Assembly (NCBI RefSeq): GCF_028610625.1
Contig: NZ_JAQQWU010000004.1
Span: forward strand, 62,001-126,000
Length of the DNA stretch: 64,000 bases
Direction of reading: 5' to 3'
From: Guptibacillus spartinae
GTDB taxonomy: Bacteria; Bacillota; Bacilli; Bacillales; Guptibacillaceae
Under the pieces are notes generated by a model. The model searched no databases. It was given only the letters and a program-made list of their open reading frames with translations, and was not told where the DNA came from. The translations under genes and the position numbers were made by a program. This document shows, piece by piece, positions 56,316 through 64,000 of this stretch; position 1 is the first letter of the stretch; each line of letters opens with the position of its first letter.

Positions 56316-56329
56316 TGAAAGCGTTTTAC
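56316..56329 (+). promoter_or_regulatory. cre-like sequence upstream of glpX
   Basis: TGAAAGCGTTTTAC matches the cre consensus at 12 of 14 positions (the last two differ), about 30 bp before the glpX start. Confidence 0.35.
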
Positions 56330-56361
56330 TTAAGTTGTGTACCCCGGGGGAGGAAAGCATA

Positions 56362-57327
56362 ATGGAAAGAAGTTTAACGATGGAACTTGTGAGAGTAACG
56401 GAAGCTGCGGCTCTAGCTTCAGCACGTTGGATGGGCAGAGGCAAGAAAGAAGAAGCAGATGACGCAGCCACAACGGCGATGCGAGATGTGTTTGACACCG
56501 TACCGATGAAGGGAACGGTGGTTATTGGGGAAGGCGAGATGGATGAAGCGCCAATGCTTTATATTGGTGAAAAGCTGGGGACCGGATATGGTCCGCGCGT
56601 AGACGTTGCCGTCGATCCGTTGGAAGGAACGAATATTGTAGCAGCGGGAACTTGGAATGCACTTGCCGTATTAGCCGTTGCAGATCATGGGAATCTGCTT
56701 CATGCCCCTGATATGTATATGGACAAAATTGCTGTTGGGCCGAAAGCGGTTGGCAAAATCGATATTAACGCCTCTGTACTTGATAATCTGAAGGCCGTTG
56801 CTGAAGCGAAAGGCAAAGAAATTGAAGATTGCGTGGCGGTCATATTGGATCGGGAACGTCACGAAAAGATTATAGAAGAAGTGCGCTCTGCAGGTGCAAG
56901 AATTAAACTGATTACGGATGGGGATGTGGCAGCGGCAATTAACACAGCTTTCGATGACACTGGCGTTGATATTTTATTTGGATCCGGTGGTGCTCCTGAA
57001 GGTGTGCTTGCAGCCGTTGCGTTGAAATGTCTCGGTGGAGAAATCCAGGGAAAACTTCTTCCTCAAAACGAAGAAGAGTTAAAGCGATGTAACGAAATGG
57101 GTATTGAAGATGTTTCGCGCGTCCTTTATATGGAAGACCTCGTAAAAGGGGAAGATGCCATTTTTGCAGCAACCGGTGTCACTGATGGCGAACTGCTAAA
57201 GGGAGTCAGATTCCAGGGGACCTCTGGGACAACCCAATCGGTTGTTATGCGAGCAAAGTCTGGAACCGTTCGCTTTATCGACGGGAAACACAGCTTGAAA
57301 AAGAAACCTGACCTCGTGATCCGATAG
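56362..57327 (+). CDS. glpX: Fructose-1,6-bisphosphatase, class II
   Basis: A 321-residue GlpX-type phosphatase for gluconeogenesis. Metal and substrate motifs are [40 protein letters not shown] and [36 protein letters not shown] is the family start at 56362 after GGGGGAGG; an earlier in-frame ATG at 56335 precedes that SD. Confidence 0.95.
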   Translation: MERSLTMELVRVTEAAALASARWMGRGKKEEADDAATTAMRDVFDTVPMKGTVVIGEGEMDEAPMLYIGEKLGTGYGPRVDVAVDPLEGTNIVAAGTWNALAVLAVADHGNLLHAPDMYMDKIAVGPKAVGKIDINASVLDNLKAVAEAKGKEIEDCVAVILDRERHEKIIEEVRSAGARIKLITDGDVAAAINTAFDDTGVDILFGSGGAPEGVLAAVALKCLGGEIQGKLLPQNEEELKRCNEMGIEDVSRVLYMEDLVKGEDAIFAATGVTDGELLKGVRFQGTSGTTQSVVMRAKSGTVRFIDGKHSLKKKPDLVIR

Positions 57328-57790
57328 AAAATGTTCACAAAAGGGACCTTATTCTTCCCCGCATCCTTCATTTCATGTTGAATATTTTTTAGGAATCTGG
57401 TAAAACTATAAGGTGCTGTATTATTTCCTATTACTATTCGCTCAACGTCGTTGAGTAGAAAAGTTGATTTTTGGCTCAAATGTCGTCATTCGCTTAGTGG
57501 ACGCTCGTTCCGCTTGTTGATAATGACGAAAATGAGCCAAAAATCATGAAAGAAACGTATATAAGAGTAACGATTGTTAAGCAACACCTTCGTTGTGCAC
57601 TTCCTCTACTCTCACTTAAGAGATGCCTGAATGGATCACATACTAGCCTCTCACAGGATCTCAACAAACTCTTTCTCTCTTTCTTTTTTCTAAAACGGGT
57701 GACCTACATCCTGTTTATATGAATCTTCTTGCACTTATTTCATATCCAGTCGGGGAAAACCCATAATCATTTAAAAAGTGTGGTGTCAAC
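57328..57790 (+). other. 463-bp region: rho promoter and long leader
   Basis: A possible promoter is TTGAAT (57378-57383), 17-bp spacer, TAAAAC (57401-57406). Then come a tight palindrome CTCAACG-T-CGTTGAG (57441-57455) and an 82-nt two-part hairpin (57465-57546; TGATTTTTGGCTCA with TGAGCCAAAAATCA, and TCGTCATT with AATGACGA). From about 57600 to 57720 the + strand is rich in C and T and poor in G, as expected for a Rho-loading (rut) site. No coding frame was found. Confidence 0.55.
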
Positions 57791-59056
57791 ATGGCAGTAA
57801 ATATATCAGAATTAGAACAAATGACATTAAAAGAGCTTTATGAACAGGCAAGGCTGTACAAAGTCTCTTATTATAGTAAGTTAAACAAACGAGAGCTTGT
57901 TTTTGCCATTCTAAAAGCACAGGCAGAGCAATCGGGGCTTCTTTTTATGGAAGGAATCCTTGAAATTATTTCATCGGAAGGATTTGGCTTCCTTCGACCG
58001 ATTAACTACTCGCCAAGCGCAGAGGACATTTATATTTCGGCCTCTCAAATTCGCAGATTTGATTTACGTAACGGAGATCGCGTTTCAGGTAAAGTGCGTC
58101 CTCCAAAAGAAAATGAACGTTACTATGGTCTCTTACACGTAGCTGCAGTAAACGGTGAAGATCCTGATTCTTCAAAAGAACGTGTTCATTTCCCTGCATT
58201 AACACCGCTATATCCTGAGAAGCGAATGAATTTCGAGAACAAATCAGGCAACCTTTCTACTCGAATTATCGATATGATTTCACCGGTTGGGTTTGGTCAA
58301 CGTGGACTGATCGTAGCACCGCCAAAAGCCGGGAAAACAATGCTTTTGAAGGAAATTGCCAATAGCATTACAACAAACCATCCTGAAACAGAATTAATCG
58401 TCCTTCTTATCGATGAGCGCCCTGAGGAAGTGACGGATATTGAGCGTTCGGTTGATGGTGATGTCGTTCACTCGACGTTTGATGAAACACCAGATAATCA
58501 TATTAAAGTAGCTGAGCTCGTCCTCGAACGTGCCATGCGCTTAGTGGAGCATAAAAAAGATGTCGTGATTCTTCTTGATAGTATTACTCGTCTTGCTCGT
58601 GCTTATAACCTTGTGATTCCTCCAAGTGGACGAACCCTTTCTGGTGGTATTGATCCTGCAGCTTTCCACCGACCAAAGCGATTCTTTGGTGCGGCGAGAA
58701 ACATTGAAGAAGGCGGTAGCTTGACGATCTTAGCGACGGCGCTCGTGGAAACAGGTTCGCGTATGGATGACGTCATTTATGAAGAATTTAAAGGAACAGG
58801 GAACATGGAACTTCATCTTGATCGTCGTCTTGCAGAACGCCGCGTCTTCCCTGCGATTGATATTCGCCGATCTGGTACGCGTAAAGAAGAATTGCTTCTT
58901 CCGAAAGAACAGCTTGAAATGCTATGGACAATACGTAAGAGCATGGATGATTCCTTTGAATTTGTCGATAACTTCTTGAAACGCCTTAAGAAAACAAAAG
59001 AAAATCGCGAGTTTTTTGATCTGTTTGAGAAGGAAAAAAGCGGTTCATCCAGGTAG
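57791..59056 (+). CDS. rho: Transcription termination factor Rho
   Basis: A 421-residue hexameric helicase. The N-terminal helix bundle ([20 protein letters not shown]) is followed by the RNA-binding cold-shock-like domain ([20 protein letters not shown]) and the ATPase. The P-loop is PPKAGKTML (P177-T183), Walker B is [17 protein letters not shown], the Q-loop is in [12 protein letters not shown] and the R-loop region is KGTGNME. The SD is weak (GTGGTG). Autoregulation at the leader is known in B. subtilis. Confidence 0.97.
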   Translation: MAVNISELEQMTLKELYEQARLYKVSYYSKLNKRELVFAILKAQAEQSGLLFMEGILEIISSEGFGFLRPINYSPSAEDIYISASQIRRFDLRNGDRVSGKVRPPKENERYYGLLHVAAVNGEDPDSSKERVHFPALTPLYPEKRMNFENKSGNLSTRIIDMISPVGFGQRGLIVAPPKAGKTMLLKEIANSITTNHPETELIVLLIDERPEEVTDIERSVDGDVVHSTFDETPDNHIKVAELVLERAMRLVEHKKDVVILLDSITRLARAYNLVIPPSGRTLSGGIDPAAFHRPKRFFGAARNIEEGGSLTILATALVETGSRMDDVIYEEFKGTGNMELHLDRRLAERRVFPAIDIRRSGTRKEELLLPKEQLEMLWTIRKSMDDSFEFVDNFLKRLKKTKENREFFDLFEKEKSGSSR

Positions 59057-59088
59057 GTTAGACAAGAGGTATGTCACAAGATGATCAA

Positions 59089-59117
59089 TTGCATTGTCTT
59101 AGACAGCCTGCTATAAT
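59089..59117 (+). promoter_or_regulatory. rpmE promoter
   Basis: TTGCAT (59089-59094), 17-bp spacer, TATAAT (59112-59117). Near consensus. Confidence 0.8.
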
Positions 59118-59137
59118 ACGTCTATGTGTGCAGAAGT

Positions 59138-59188
59138 TAAAAGGCGCTGCCTTTTAGCTTCATTTAACTCTGGTTCCTCAGGAATCAG
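59138..59188 (+). promoter_or_regulatory. rpmE leader hairpins
   Basis: TAAAAGGC-GCT-GCCTTTTA (59138-59156) and CTGGTTCC-TCA-GGAATCAG (59170-59188). The second ends 3 bp before the SD. L31 leaders are known ribosomal-protein autoregulatory elements in Firmicutes; that this is one is inferred from position. Confidence 0.5.
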
Positions 59189-59208
59189 GGCGGAAGGAGA
59201 TGAAATTC

Positions 59209-59415
59209 ATGAAACAAGCGATTCATCCTGGTTATGAAACCATTAAGGTAAGATGTGCTTGCGGTAACGAATTCGAAACTGGTTCTACAAAACAGGACGG
59301 CGTGAGCGTAGAGGTTTGCTCTGAGTGCCATCCATTCTATACTGGACGTCAGAAGTTTAATGACGCTGGTGGACGCGTAGATAAGTTTAGAAAAAAATAC
59401 AACCTAAAAGGTTAA
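59209..59415 (+). CDS. rpmE: Ribosomal protein bL31, zinc-binding form
   Basis: A 68-residue protein. Zinc ligands are C16 and C18 ([10 protein letters not shown]) and C37 and C40 ([13 protein letters not shown]), so this is the Cys-containing, zinc-replete form rather than the YtiA form. The ATG at 59209 has AAGGAG 9 bp upstream; an ATG at 59200 is too close to the SD. Confidence 0.97.
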   Translation: MKQAIHPGYETIKVRCACGNEFETGSTKQDGVSVEVCSECHPFYTGRQKFNDAGGRVDKFRKKYNLKG

Positions 59416-59421
59416 TGATAG

Positions 59422-59454
59422 AACAGGCAAGTTTTTACTTCTTGCCTGTTTTTT
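59422..59454 (+). terminator. rpmE terminator
   Basis: AACAGGCAAG and CTTGCCTGTT pair around a 9-nt loop, followed by TTTT. Confidence 0.9.
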
Positions 59455-59476
59455 AACTCAGTTGAAAGCCGACTTG

Positions 59477-59527
59477 TAGGAAGAAACGGTTTAGCAAACG
59501 ATTTGTTCATCCGTTTCTTCCTATAAT
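59477..59527 (+). promoter_or_regulatory. 13-bp perfect inverted repeat overlapping the tdk -10 box
   Basis: TAGGAAGAAACGG (59477-59489) and CCGTTTCTTCCTA (59511-59523), separated by 21 bp. The right arm runs into TATAAT (59522-59527). No good -35 is seen at the usual distance. This is more like an operator, or an activator-dependent promoter, than a terminator. Confidence 0.6.
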
Positions 59528-59686
59528 GGATGACTTTGATTAAGTAAGTATATTGAATTAGAAAATTGGTGAGTGGGTAGTGTGACCACCCTTGCCATCA
59601 ATAATAGGATGAAGGTATACGCAAAATAAGGACTGCGCTGATCAGTCATTTTTTTATGCTTATGCTAGGAAAGGAGAAGCGGTTGA

Positions 59687-60304
59687 ATGCATGTTATGAA
59701 GTACAGCGGCTGGATTGAGGTTGTTTGCGGAAGTATGTTTTCTGGGAAGTCTGAAGAATTAATTCGACGTGTGAGACGAGCGACATACGCCAAGCAAAAA
59801 GTCCAGGTGTTTAAACCAAAAGTGGATAACAGATATAGCGAAGAATCTGTTGTATCTCATAATGGAATGTCCGTCATCGCTGTTCCTGTTGATCATTCAC
59901 AGGCGATCTTGGACCGCGTTTCAGAAGACACGGATATGGTTGCGGTTGACGAAGTCCAATTTTTTGATGAGGGTATTGTGGATGTCGCTCAGCAGCTTGC
60001 GGATGAAGGGGTTCGAGTAATCGTAGCAGGACTGGATCAAGATTTTCGTGGCGAAGCATTTGGGCAGGTTCCAAAGCTTTTAACGGTTGCTGAATCGGTT
60101 ACAAAGCTTCAAGCGATCTGTGTCGTGTGTGGTTCTCCTGCTAGTCGTACGCAGCGCCTTATTGATGGTAAGCCTGCTCATTATGAAGATCCAATCATTC
60201 TTGTTGGGGCATCAGAATCGTATGAGCCTCGCTGCCGTCATTGTCATAAAGTACCAGGTAAGCCAACGGCACGAGATAATCATGAACAAGAAATCTCCAA
60301 GTAA
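59687..60304 (+). CDS. tdk: Thymidine kinase
   Basis: A 205-residue type II thymidine kinase. The P-loop is [15 protein letters not shown], the DExQ-like Walker B is [10 protein letters not shown], the lasso/thymidine loop is [15 protein letters not shown], and zinc is held by [13 protein letters not shown] and CRHCHKV. It salvages thymidine to dTMP. The ATG at 59687 follows AAAGGAGAAG and gives MHVMKYSGW as in B. subtilis. Confidence 0.96.
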   Translation: MHVMKYSGWIEVVCGSMFSGKSEELIRRVRRATYAKQKVQVFKPKVDNRYSEESVVSHNGMSVIAVPVDHSQAILDRVSEDTDMVAVDEVQFFDEGIVDVAQQLADEGVRVIVAGLDQDFRGEAFGQVPKLLTVAESVTKLQAICVVCGSPASRTQRLIDGKPAHYEDPIILVGASESYEPRCRHCHKVPGKPTARDNHEQEISK

Positions 60305-60327
60305 GTCCGGGAAACCGGGCTTTTTTT
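60303..60327 (+). terminator. tdk terminator
   Basis: AAGTCCGG and CCGGGCTT pair (one G-T) with loop GAAA, followed by TTTTT. Confidence 0.85.
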
Positions 60328-60430
60328 GTGCTTTAAAAACACTGACTTTATAGAAGAACCGTTAAGAAAATCCTATATTGAATCTTCCCTTCTTCATTTG
60401 GGCACCTTAGTCATAGGAGGTGACGATCTG

Positions 60431-60805
60431 ATGAGAAGAATGATTTGGATGATGCTAGCCTTTGTGTTGCTTGTGTCAGCCTGTTCTCCACTTAAGCCAC
60501 CAGAAGCAAATGGACAGGCGGGGGAAGGGCAAAAGTTAAATACGGATATTAACTTAAACCCACAGTCCTATCGAAATATGAGTGTGGATAAGCCCACGAT
60601 CAGTGATGATCAGGATAAAATTCGAGAAGTTGTCGAATCAGAAGGTTATGTTGCTGGAATGGTTTCAATTACTGGAAATCACGCTTGGGTAAATGTGAAG
60701 TTCACAAATAAACAAGAAGCGGAATTAACGAATCAGAAAAAGGCGCTAGCGGCTAAAATTTATCAAGCCGTTCCAAGATACAAAATTCACGTCCGAGCAA
60801 GATAA
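60431..60805 (+). CDS. Small lipoprotein, YhcN/YlaJ-like
   Basis: A 124-residue protein with a lipoprotein signal (MRRMIWMMLAFVLLVSACS; lipobox VSAC, Cys about residue 18). A polar linker is followed by a small alpha/beta domain (EGYVAGMVSITGNHAWVNVK, then AAKIYQAVPRYKIHVRAR). The layout resembles the YhcN/YlaJ family of spore lipoproteins, but the match is not close enough to be certain. AGGAGGTG is 7 bp before the ATG. It is between tdk and a bidirectional terminator. Confidence 0.72.
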   Translation: MRRMIWMMLAFVLLVSACSPLKPPEANGQAGEGQKLNTDINLNPQSYRNMSVDKPTISDDQDKIREVVESEGYVAGMVSITGNHAWVNVKFTNKQEAELTNQKKALAAKIYQAVPRYKIHVRAR

Positions 60806-60835
60806 AACCCTCTCAACAATGAGAGGGTTGTTTTC
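60806..60835. terminator. Bidirectional terminator after the lipoprotein gene
   Basis: AACCCTCTC and GAGAGGGTT pair with loop AACAAT; T-runs in both directions. Confidence 0.9.
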
Positions 60836-60836
60836 A

Positions 60837-62171
60837 TTAATGCTGTGCTCGTCTTGCTGCTTGTTGTAACGGATCCCAGACGCTATTATAAGGGGGTGCG
60901 TACGCCAGATCGAGATCCTCGATGTCATGAAGCGTCATCTGGTGATAGAGGGCAGTAGCAAGGACATCGACGCGCTTATCTACACCATACTTTCCAATGA
61001 ACTGTCCGCCAAGAATGCGTTCGTTGTCTTCTCTGAAAATGATTTTAACACAAAGTTCACGTGCTTCAGGATAGTAACCAGCGATGTCTGTCGCCTCTGT
61101 GGAGCAGCTAGCAAACGGTAAGTTCAGTTCTTCTGCTTCACTTGTTGAAAGGCCTGTCCGTCCAAGTGTTAGACCGAAGAATTTAATAACGGAAGTCCCA
61201 ACAATTCCTTTAAATGTGTTTGGTTGGCCCACCATATTCAGTCCAGCAATTCGCCCCTGTTTATTAGCTGTCGTCCCGAGAGGAACAAAATCATCACGTT
61301 CTTTGACGCGATGATAATGTGTCGCGCAATCCCCAGCCGCGTAAACGTCTTTCTTGCTCGTTTCCATGTAGCGGTTTACTTGTATTGCCCCGTTGGAAGT
61401 GGTGTGAAGGCCACATTCCTTAAGGAAACCGGTATTAGGCTTTACCCCAACAGACACGAGGACGAGATCCGCCTCATACTCTCCCTGATCTGTTACAATC
61501 TTTTTCACGCGCTTGTCCCCTTTAAATGATTGCACACCTTCGTTTGTATGAACGGCCACCTCGTTTCGCTCGGCTTCATCATGAATCATCTTTGCCATGT
61601 CTTCATCAAAAATGCTGGCAAGGTGTGGCCCTAGTTCAATGATGCGTACATTTTTACCAAGTTCACGGAACGTCTCCGCCATTTCAAGTCCGATGTAGCC
61701 GCCTCCAATGACAGCTACATTTTGAACCGAGTCATCTAGATCACTGATCACCTTCTCCGCATCAGGAATCGTTTTTAATGTATGTATTCCTTCAAGGTCG
61801 ATTCCTTCCCAGTCTGGTTTAACAGGACTAACCCCGGTCGCTATGAGTAGCTTGTCGTAAGTTTCTATGAAGTGTTCACCTGATTCTAAATGGATTCCTT
61901 TGACCCGTTTCTTTTCAGTATCCACGTTTGTTACTTCGTGGTACACGCGGGCATCAATTCCATACTTTTCTCGAAAAGTGTCCACGGATCTGGCAATAAG
62001 GTTATCAGTGGATTCAATTTTTCCACTTATGACATAAGGCAAGCCACATTGTCCATAAGAGTAAATATTCCCTTTCTCAAGTGTGACAACTTCCGCTTCC
62101 TCATCATTTCGAATAATTTGCATCGCTGCACTCATACCAGCCGCATCCCCACCAATGATCACAAACTTCAT
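60837..62171 (-). CDS. CoA-disulfide reductase/NADH oxidase-type flavoprotein
   Basis: A 444-residue FAD- and NAD(P)H-binding protein. The FAD site is [16 protein letters not shown]. The single redox Cys is C42 in [13 protein letters not shown], typical of CoA-disulfide reductase and related NADH oxidases. The NAD(P)H site is [17 protein letters not shown] and the second FAD motif is [12 protein letters not shown]. Likely substrates are CoA disulfide or oxygen/polysulfide; the sequence does not decide. Bacillaceae commonly use CoA and bacillithiol as low-molecular-weight thiols. It is divergent from prfA. Confidence 0.88.
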   Translation of the reverse strand: MKFVIIGGDAAGMSAAMQIIRNDEEAEVVTLEKGNIYSYGQCGLPYVISGKIESTDNLIARSVDTFREKYGIDARVYHEVTNVDTEKKRVKGIHLESGEHFIETYDKLLIATGVSPVKPDWEGIDLEGIHTLKTIPDAEKVISDLDDSVQNVAVIGGGYIGLEMAETFRELGKNVRIIELGPHLASIFDEDMAKMIHDEAERNEVAVHTNEGVQSFKGDKRVKKIVTDQGEYEADLVLVSVGVKPNTGFLKECGLHTTSNGAIQVNRYMETSKKDVYAAGDCATHYHRVKERDDFVPLGTTANKQGRIAGLNMVGQPNTFKGIVGTSVIKFFGLTLGRTGLSTSEAEELNLPFASCSTEATDIAGYYPEARELCVKIIFREDNERILGGQFIGKYGVDKRVDVLATALYHQMTLHDIEDLDLAYAPPYNSVWDPLQQAARRAQH

Positions 62172-62246
62172 CTATAAGCAGCCCCTTTCCTAATTGTTCT
62201 ACTCCCAGTTTACCCTGAATAAATGATGTTAAAGCTATTTTTGCTT

Positions 62247-62275
62247 TTGACCTGCGAAATGTCCTATACTATAAT
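62247..62275 (+). promoter_or_regulatory. prfA promoter
   Basis: TTGACC (62247-62252), 17-bp spacer, TATAAT (62270-62275), 35 bp before the start codon. Confidence 0.85.
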
Positions 62276-62310
62276 TAGAATGTTATGCAACGAAAACGAG
62301 GTGAAAGATC

Positions 62311-63381
62311 TTGTTAGACCGTTTAGAAATTGTAGAAGAACGTTATGATAAGTTAAATCAGTTGTTGAGTGATCCAGAAGTCATTAATGACACGACGAAA
62401 CTCCGGGAATATTCCAAAGAGCAAGCAAGCCTTGAGGAAACCGTTCAGGTGTATCGTGAATATAAGGAAATTCTCGAAGGCATTCAAGATGCGAAAGCGA
62501 TGCTTGAGGAAGAAAAAGATGCAGAAATGCGCGAAATGGTGAAAGCTGAACTTTCCGAGCTTACACCTAAAGAAGAAGAGTATGCAGAGCGCTTGCGAGT
62601 GCTTCTTCTTCCCAAAGACCCGAATGATGACAAAAACGTTATTATTGAGGTTCGTGGAGCAGCGGGTGGAGATGAAGCCGCTCTATTTGCCGGTGACTTG
62701 TACAAAATGTACAGCCGTTTTGCTGAAATGCAAGGATGGAAGTCTGAAGTGATTGAATCAAGCTCAACCGAGCTCGGTGGTTTTAAAGAGATTATCTTTA
62801 TGATCAACGGTGCCGGCGCTTATTCAAAAATGAAGTACGAGAACGGTGCACACCGTGTTCAGCGCGTTCCATCCACAGAATCTGGCGGTCGTATTCATAC
62901 GTCTACGGCAACCGTTGCGGTGCTTCCTGAAGCAGAAGAAGTAGAAGTTGACATTCATGATAAAGACATTCGTGTTGATACCTTTACTTCAAGTGGACCT
63001 GGTGGACAGAGTGTAAATACAACGATGTCAGCGGTTCGTTTAACGCATATGCCAACAGGCGTTGTCGTCTCGTGTCAGGATGAAAAGTCTCAGATTAAGA
63101 ACAAAGAAAAAGCGATGAAGGTTCTTCGTGCTCGTGTGTATGATAAGTTCCAGCAGGAAGCACAGAAAGAGTACGACGATAACCGTAAATCAGCTGTAGG
63201 TACTGGCGATCGTTCTGAACGTATTCGCACGTACAACTTCCCACAAAACCGCGTAACGGATCACAGAATTAACCTGACGATCCAGAAGCTTGACCAGATC
63301 CTTCAAGGGAAGCTTGATGAGTTCATTGATGCGCTTATTACAGAAGAGCAAACGCGCTTAATGGCGGAAGCTGGAGAGTGA
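62311..63381 (+). CDS. prfA: Peptide chain release factor 1
   Basis: A 356-residue RF1. The GGQ motif is at residues 231-233 within [17 protein letters not shown]. The N-terminal coiled domain and [20 protein letters not shown] are typical of RF1. The start is a TTG (62311) with GAGGTG 9 bp upstream. prmC, which methylates the GGQ Gln, starts 4 bp after the stop. Confidence 0.97.
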   Translation: MLDRLEIVEERYDKLNQLLSDPEVINDTTKLREYSKEQASLEETVQVYREYKEILEGIQDAKAMLEEEKDAEMREMVKAELSELTPKEEEYAERLRVLLLPKDPNDDKNVIIEVRGAAGGDEAALFAGDLYKMYSRFAEMQGWKSEVIESSSTELGGFKEIIFMINGAGAYSKMKYENGAHRVQRVPSTESGGRIHTSTATVAVLPEAEEVEVDIHDKDIRVDTFTSSGPGGQSVNTTMSAVRLTHMPTGVVVSCQDEKSQIKNKEKAMKVLRARVYDKFQQEAQKEYDDNRKSAVGTGDRSERIRTYNFPQNRVTDHRINLTIQKLDQILQGKLDEFIDALITEEQTRLMAEAGE

Positions 63382-63385
63382 CCCT

Positions 63386-64000
63386 ATGATGACTGTATTC
63401 GAAGCCCTTAAATGGGCTTCTTCTTTTTTAGAGAAGCACGGACGTGAAGCATCGGCAGCAGAATGGCTAATCAAGCATGAGTTAAATGTTTCAAGAACGG
63501 AGCTTTTGCTTCAAATGCAAGATGATATGCCGAATTTCCCAAGTTTTGAAGCGAAAATAAAAGAGCATGCGCGTGGCATTCCCGTTCAGCATATCGTTGA
63601 GAAAGAAGAGTTCTACGGGAGAACATTTCGCGTGAATCATTATGTGCTTGTGCCAAGACCTGAAACAGAAGAGCTTGTGGAAGGTATTCTTACTCGAGCA
63701 AAAGCACTATTTTCAGATCCAGCAAAAGCAACGATCGCCGATATTGGTACGGGAAGCGGAGCCATTGCGATTAGTCTTGCCCTCGAACTTCACAACCAAG
63801 ATGTGACTGCTGTGGACATTTCAGAGGATGCGCTTAAAGTAGCGAAGGAAAACGCGCAACGGTTAGAGGCGCCGATTTCATTTCTTCACGGTGATTTACT
63901 TCAGCCGCTAGAAGGACGAAAACTCGATATTGTCGTATCAAATCCTCCTTATATTTCAGAAGAAGACTATGCGACGCTTGATCCGTTAGTGCGTGATCAT
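63386..64000 (+). CDS. prmC: PrmC, release factor glutamine methyltransferase (3' end outside window)
   Basis: 205 codons are present; the frame is still open at the window end. The N-terminal helical domain recognises the release factor (YGRTFRVNHYVLVPRPETEE). The SAM site is IADIGTGSGAIAISLALEL and the catalytic NPPY motif is in DIVVSNPPYISEEDYATLDP. It methylates the Gln of GGQ in RF1 and RF2. Two tandem ATGs (63386, 63389) are possible starts; the coupling to prfA is standard. Confidence 0.96.
   Translation, partial: MMTVFEALKWASSFLEKHGREASAAEWLIKHELNVSRTELLLQMQDDMPNFPSFEAKIKEHARGIPVQHIVEKEEFYGRTFRVNHYVLVPRPETEELVEGILTRAKALFSDPAKATIADIGTGSGAIAISLALELHNQDVTAVDISEDALKVAKENAQRLEAPISFLHGDLLQPLEGRKLDIVVSNPPYISEEDYATLDPLVRDH

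Overview
The window is one stretch of chromosome from an endospore-forming member of the Bacillaceae. Gene content and order match Bacillus subtilis closely over most of its length. The run from ywdK/gerQ/hemQ through pta, lipL, ywfO, ywgA, ywhD, pbpG, speEB, ywiB, argS, uvsE, ywiE, the fadF/acyl-CoA genes, rpoE, pyrG, ywjG, spo0F, fbaA, tal, murAB, glpX, rho, rpmE, tdk and prfA-prmC is the ywd-ywf-ywh-ywi-ywj region of that genome. gerQ, spo0F and pbpG indicate sporulation. No tRNA, rRNA, insertion sequence, prophage or CRISPR array was seen.

Layout. (1) 1-9861: the distal part of a fla operon, fliY(partial)-fliO-fliP-fliQ-fliR-flhB-flhA-flhF-flhG-sigD-swrB-yaaR-like, tightly packed with many overlapping stop/start codons and closed by a terminator. 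The chemotaxis genes that B. subtilis keeps inside this operon (cheY, cheBAWCD) are absent. (2) 9961-12909: a three-gene cassette that looks like a split SigO/RsoA sigma factor with a YvrJ small protein, then an EcsAB-like ABC exporter. This is where the fla operon is joined to the ywd region. (3) 12989-22032: ywdK, gerQ, hemQ (last step of coproporphyrin-dependent haem synthesis), an uncharacterised coiled-coil protein, pta, lipL, a dicarboxylate/amino-acid symporter, ywfO and ywgA. (4) 22103-25683: accessory genes, namely a small membrane protein, an iolW-like dehydrogenase, a decayed HDOD-domain fragment and a purine permease. (5) 25871-37140: ywhD, a DUF2164 gene, pbpG, uppP, speE-speB (polyamines), ywiB-argS, a XapX mini-protein, uvsE and a cardiolipin synthase. 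(6) 37382-49009: a fatty-acid/branched-chain acyl-CoA module (fadF, mmgA-mmgB-mmgC-acdA-meaB-tetR-icmF), with a visible FadR-type operator and two near-consensus CcpA cre sites. (7) 49271-64000: rpoE, pyrG, ywjG, spo0F, fbaA, tal, murAB, glpX, rho, rpmE, tdk, a lipoprotein, a CoA-disulfide-reductase-like enzyme, prfA and partial prmC.

The most unusual signals are not genes. Two five-unit arrays with an exact 20-bp period, built on the 8-bp palindrome TTGGCCAA with unlike 10-bp spacers, lie 29 kb apart (13412 and 42875). A CTTAAG-bounded imperfect palindrome with a second half copy 120 bp away sits between speB and ywiB. Long structured or pyrimidine-rich leaders precede rho, fbaA, rpmE and the symporter. 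A 13-bp perfect inverted repeat overlaps the tdk -10 box. The SigO/YvrJ/RsoA-like cassette is the best candidate for a regulatory system whose targets are unknown here. Functional names rest on recognition of protein families from sequence alone; no database search was run.
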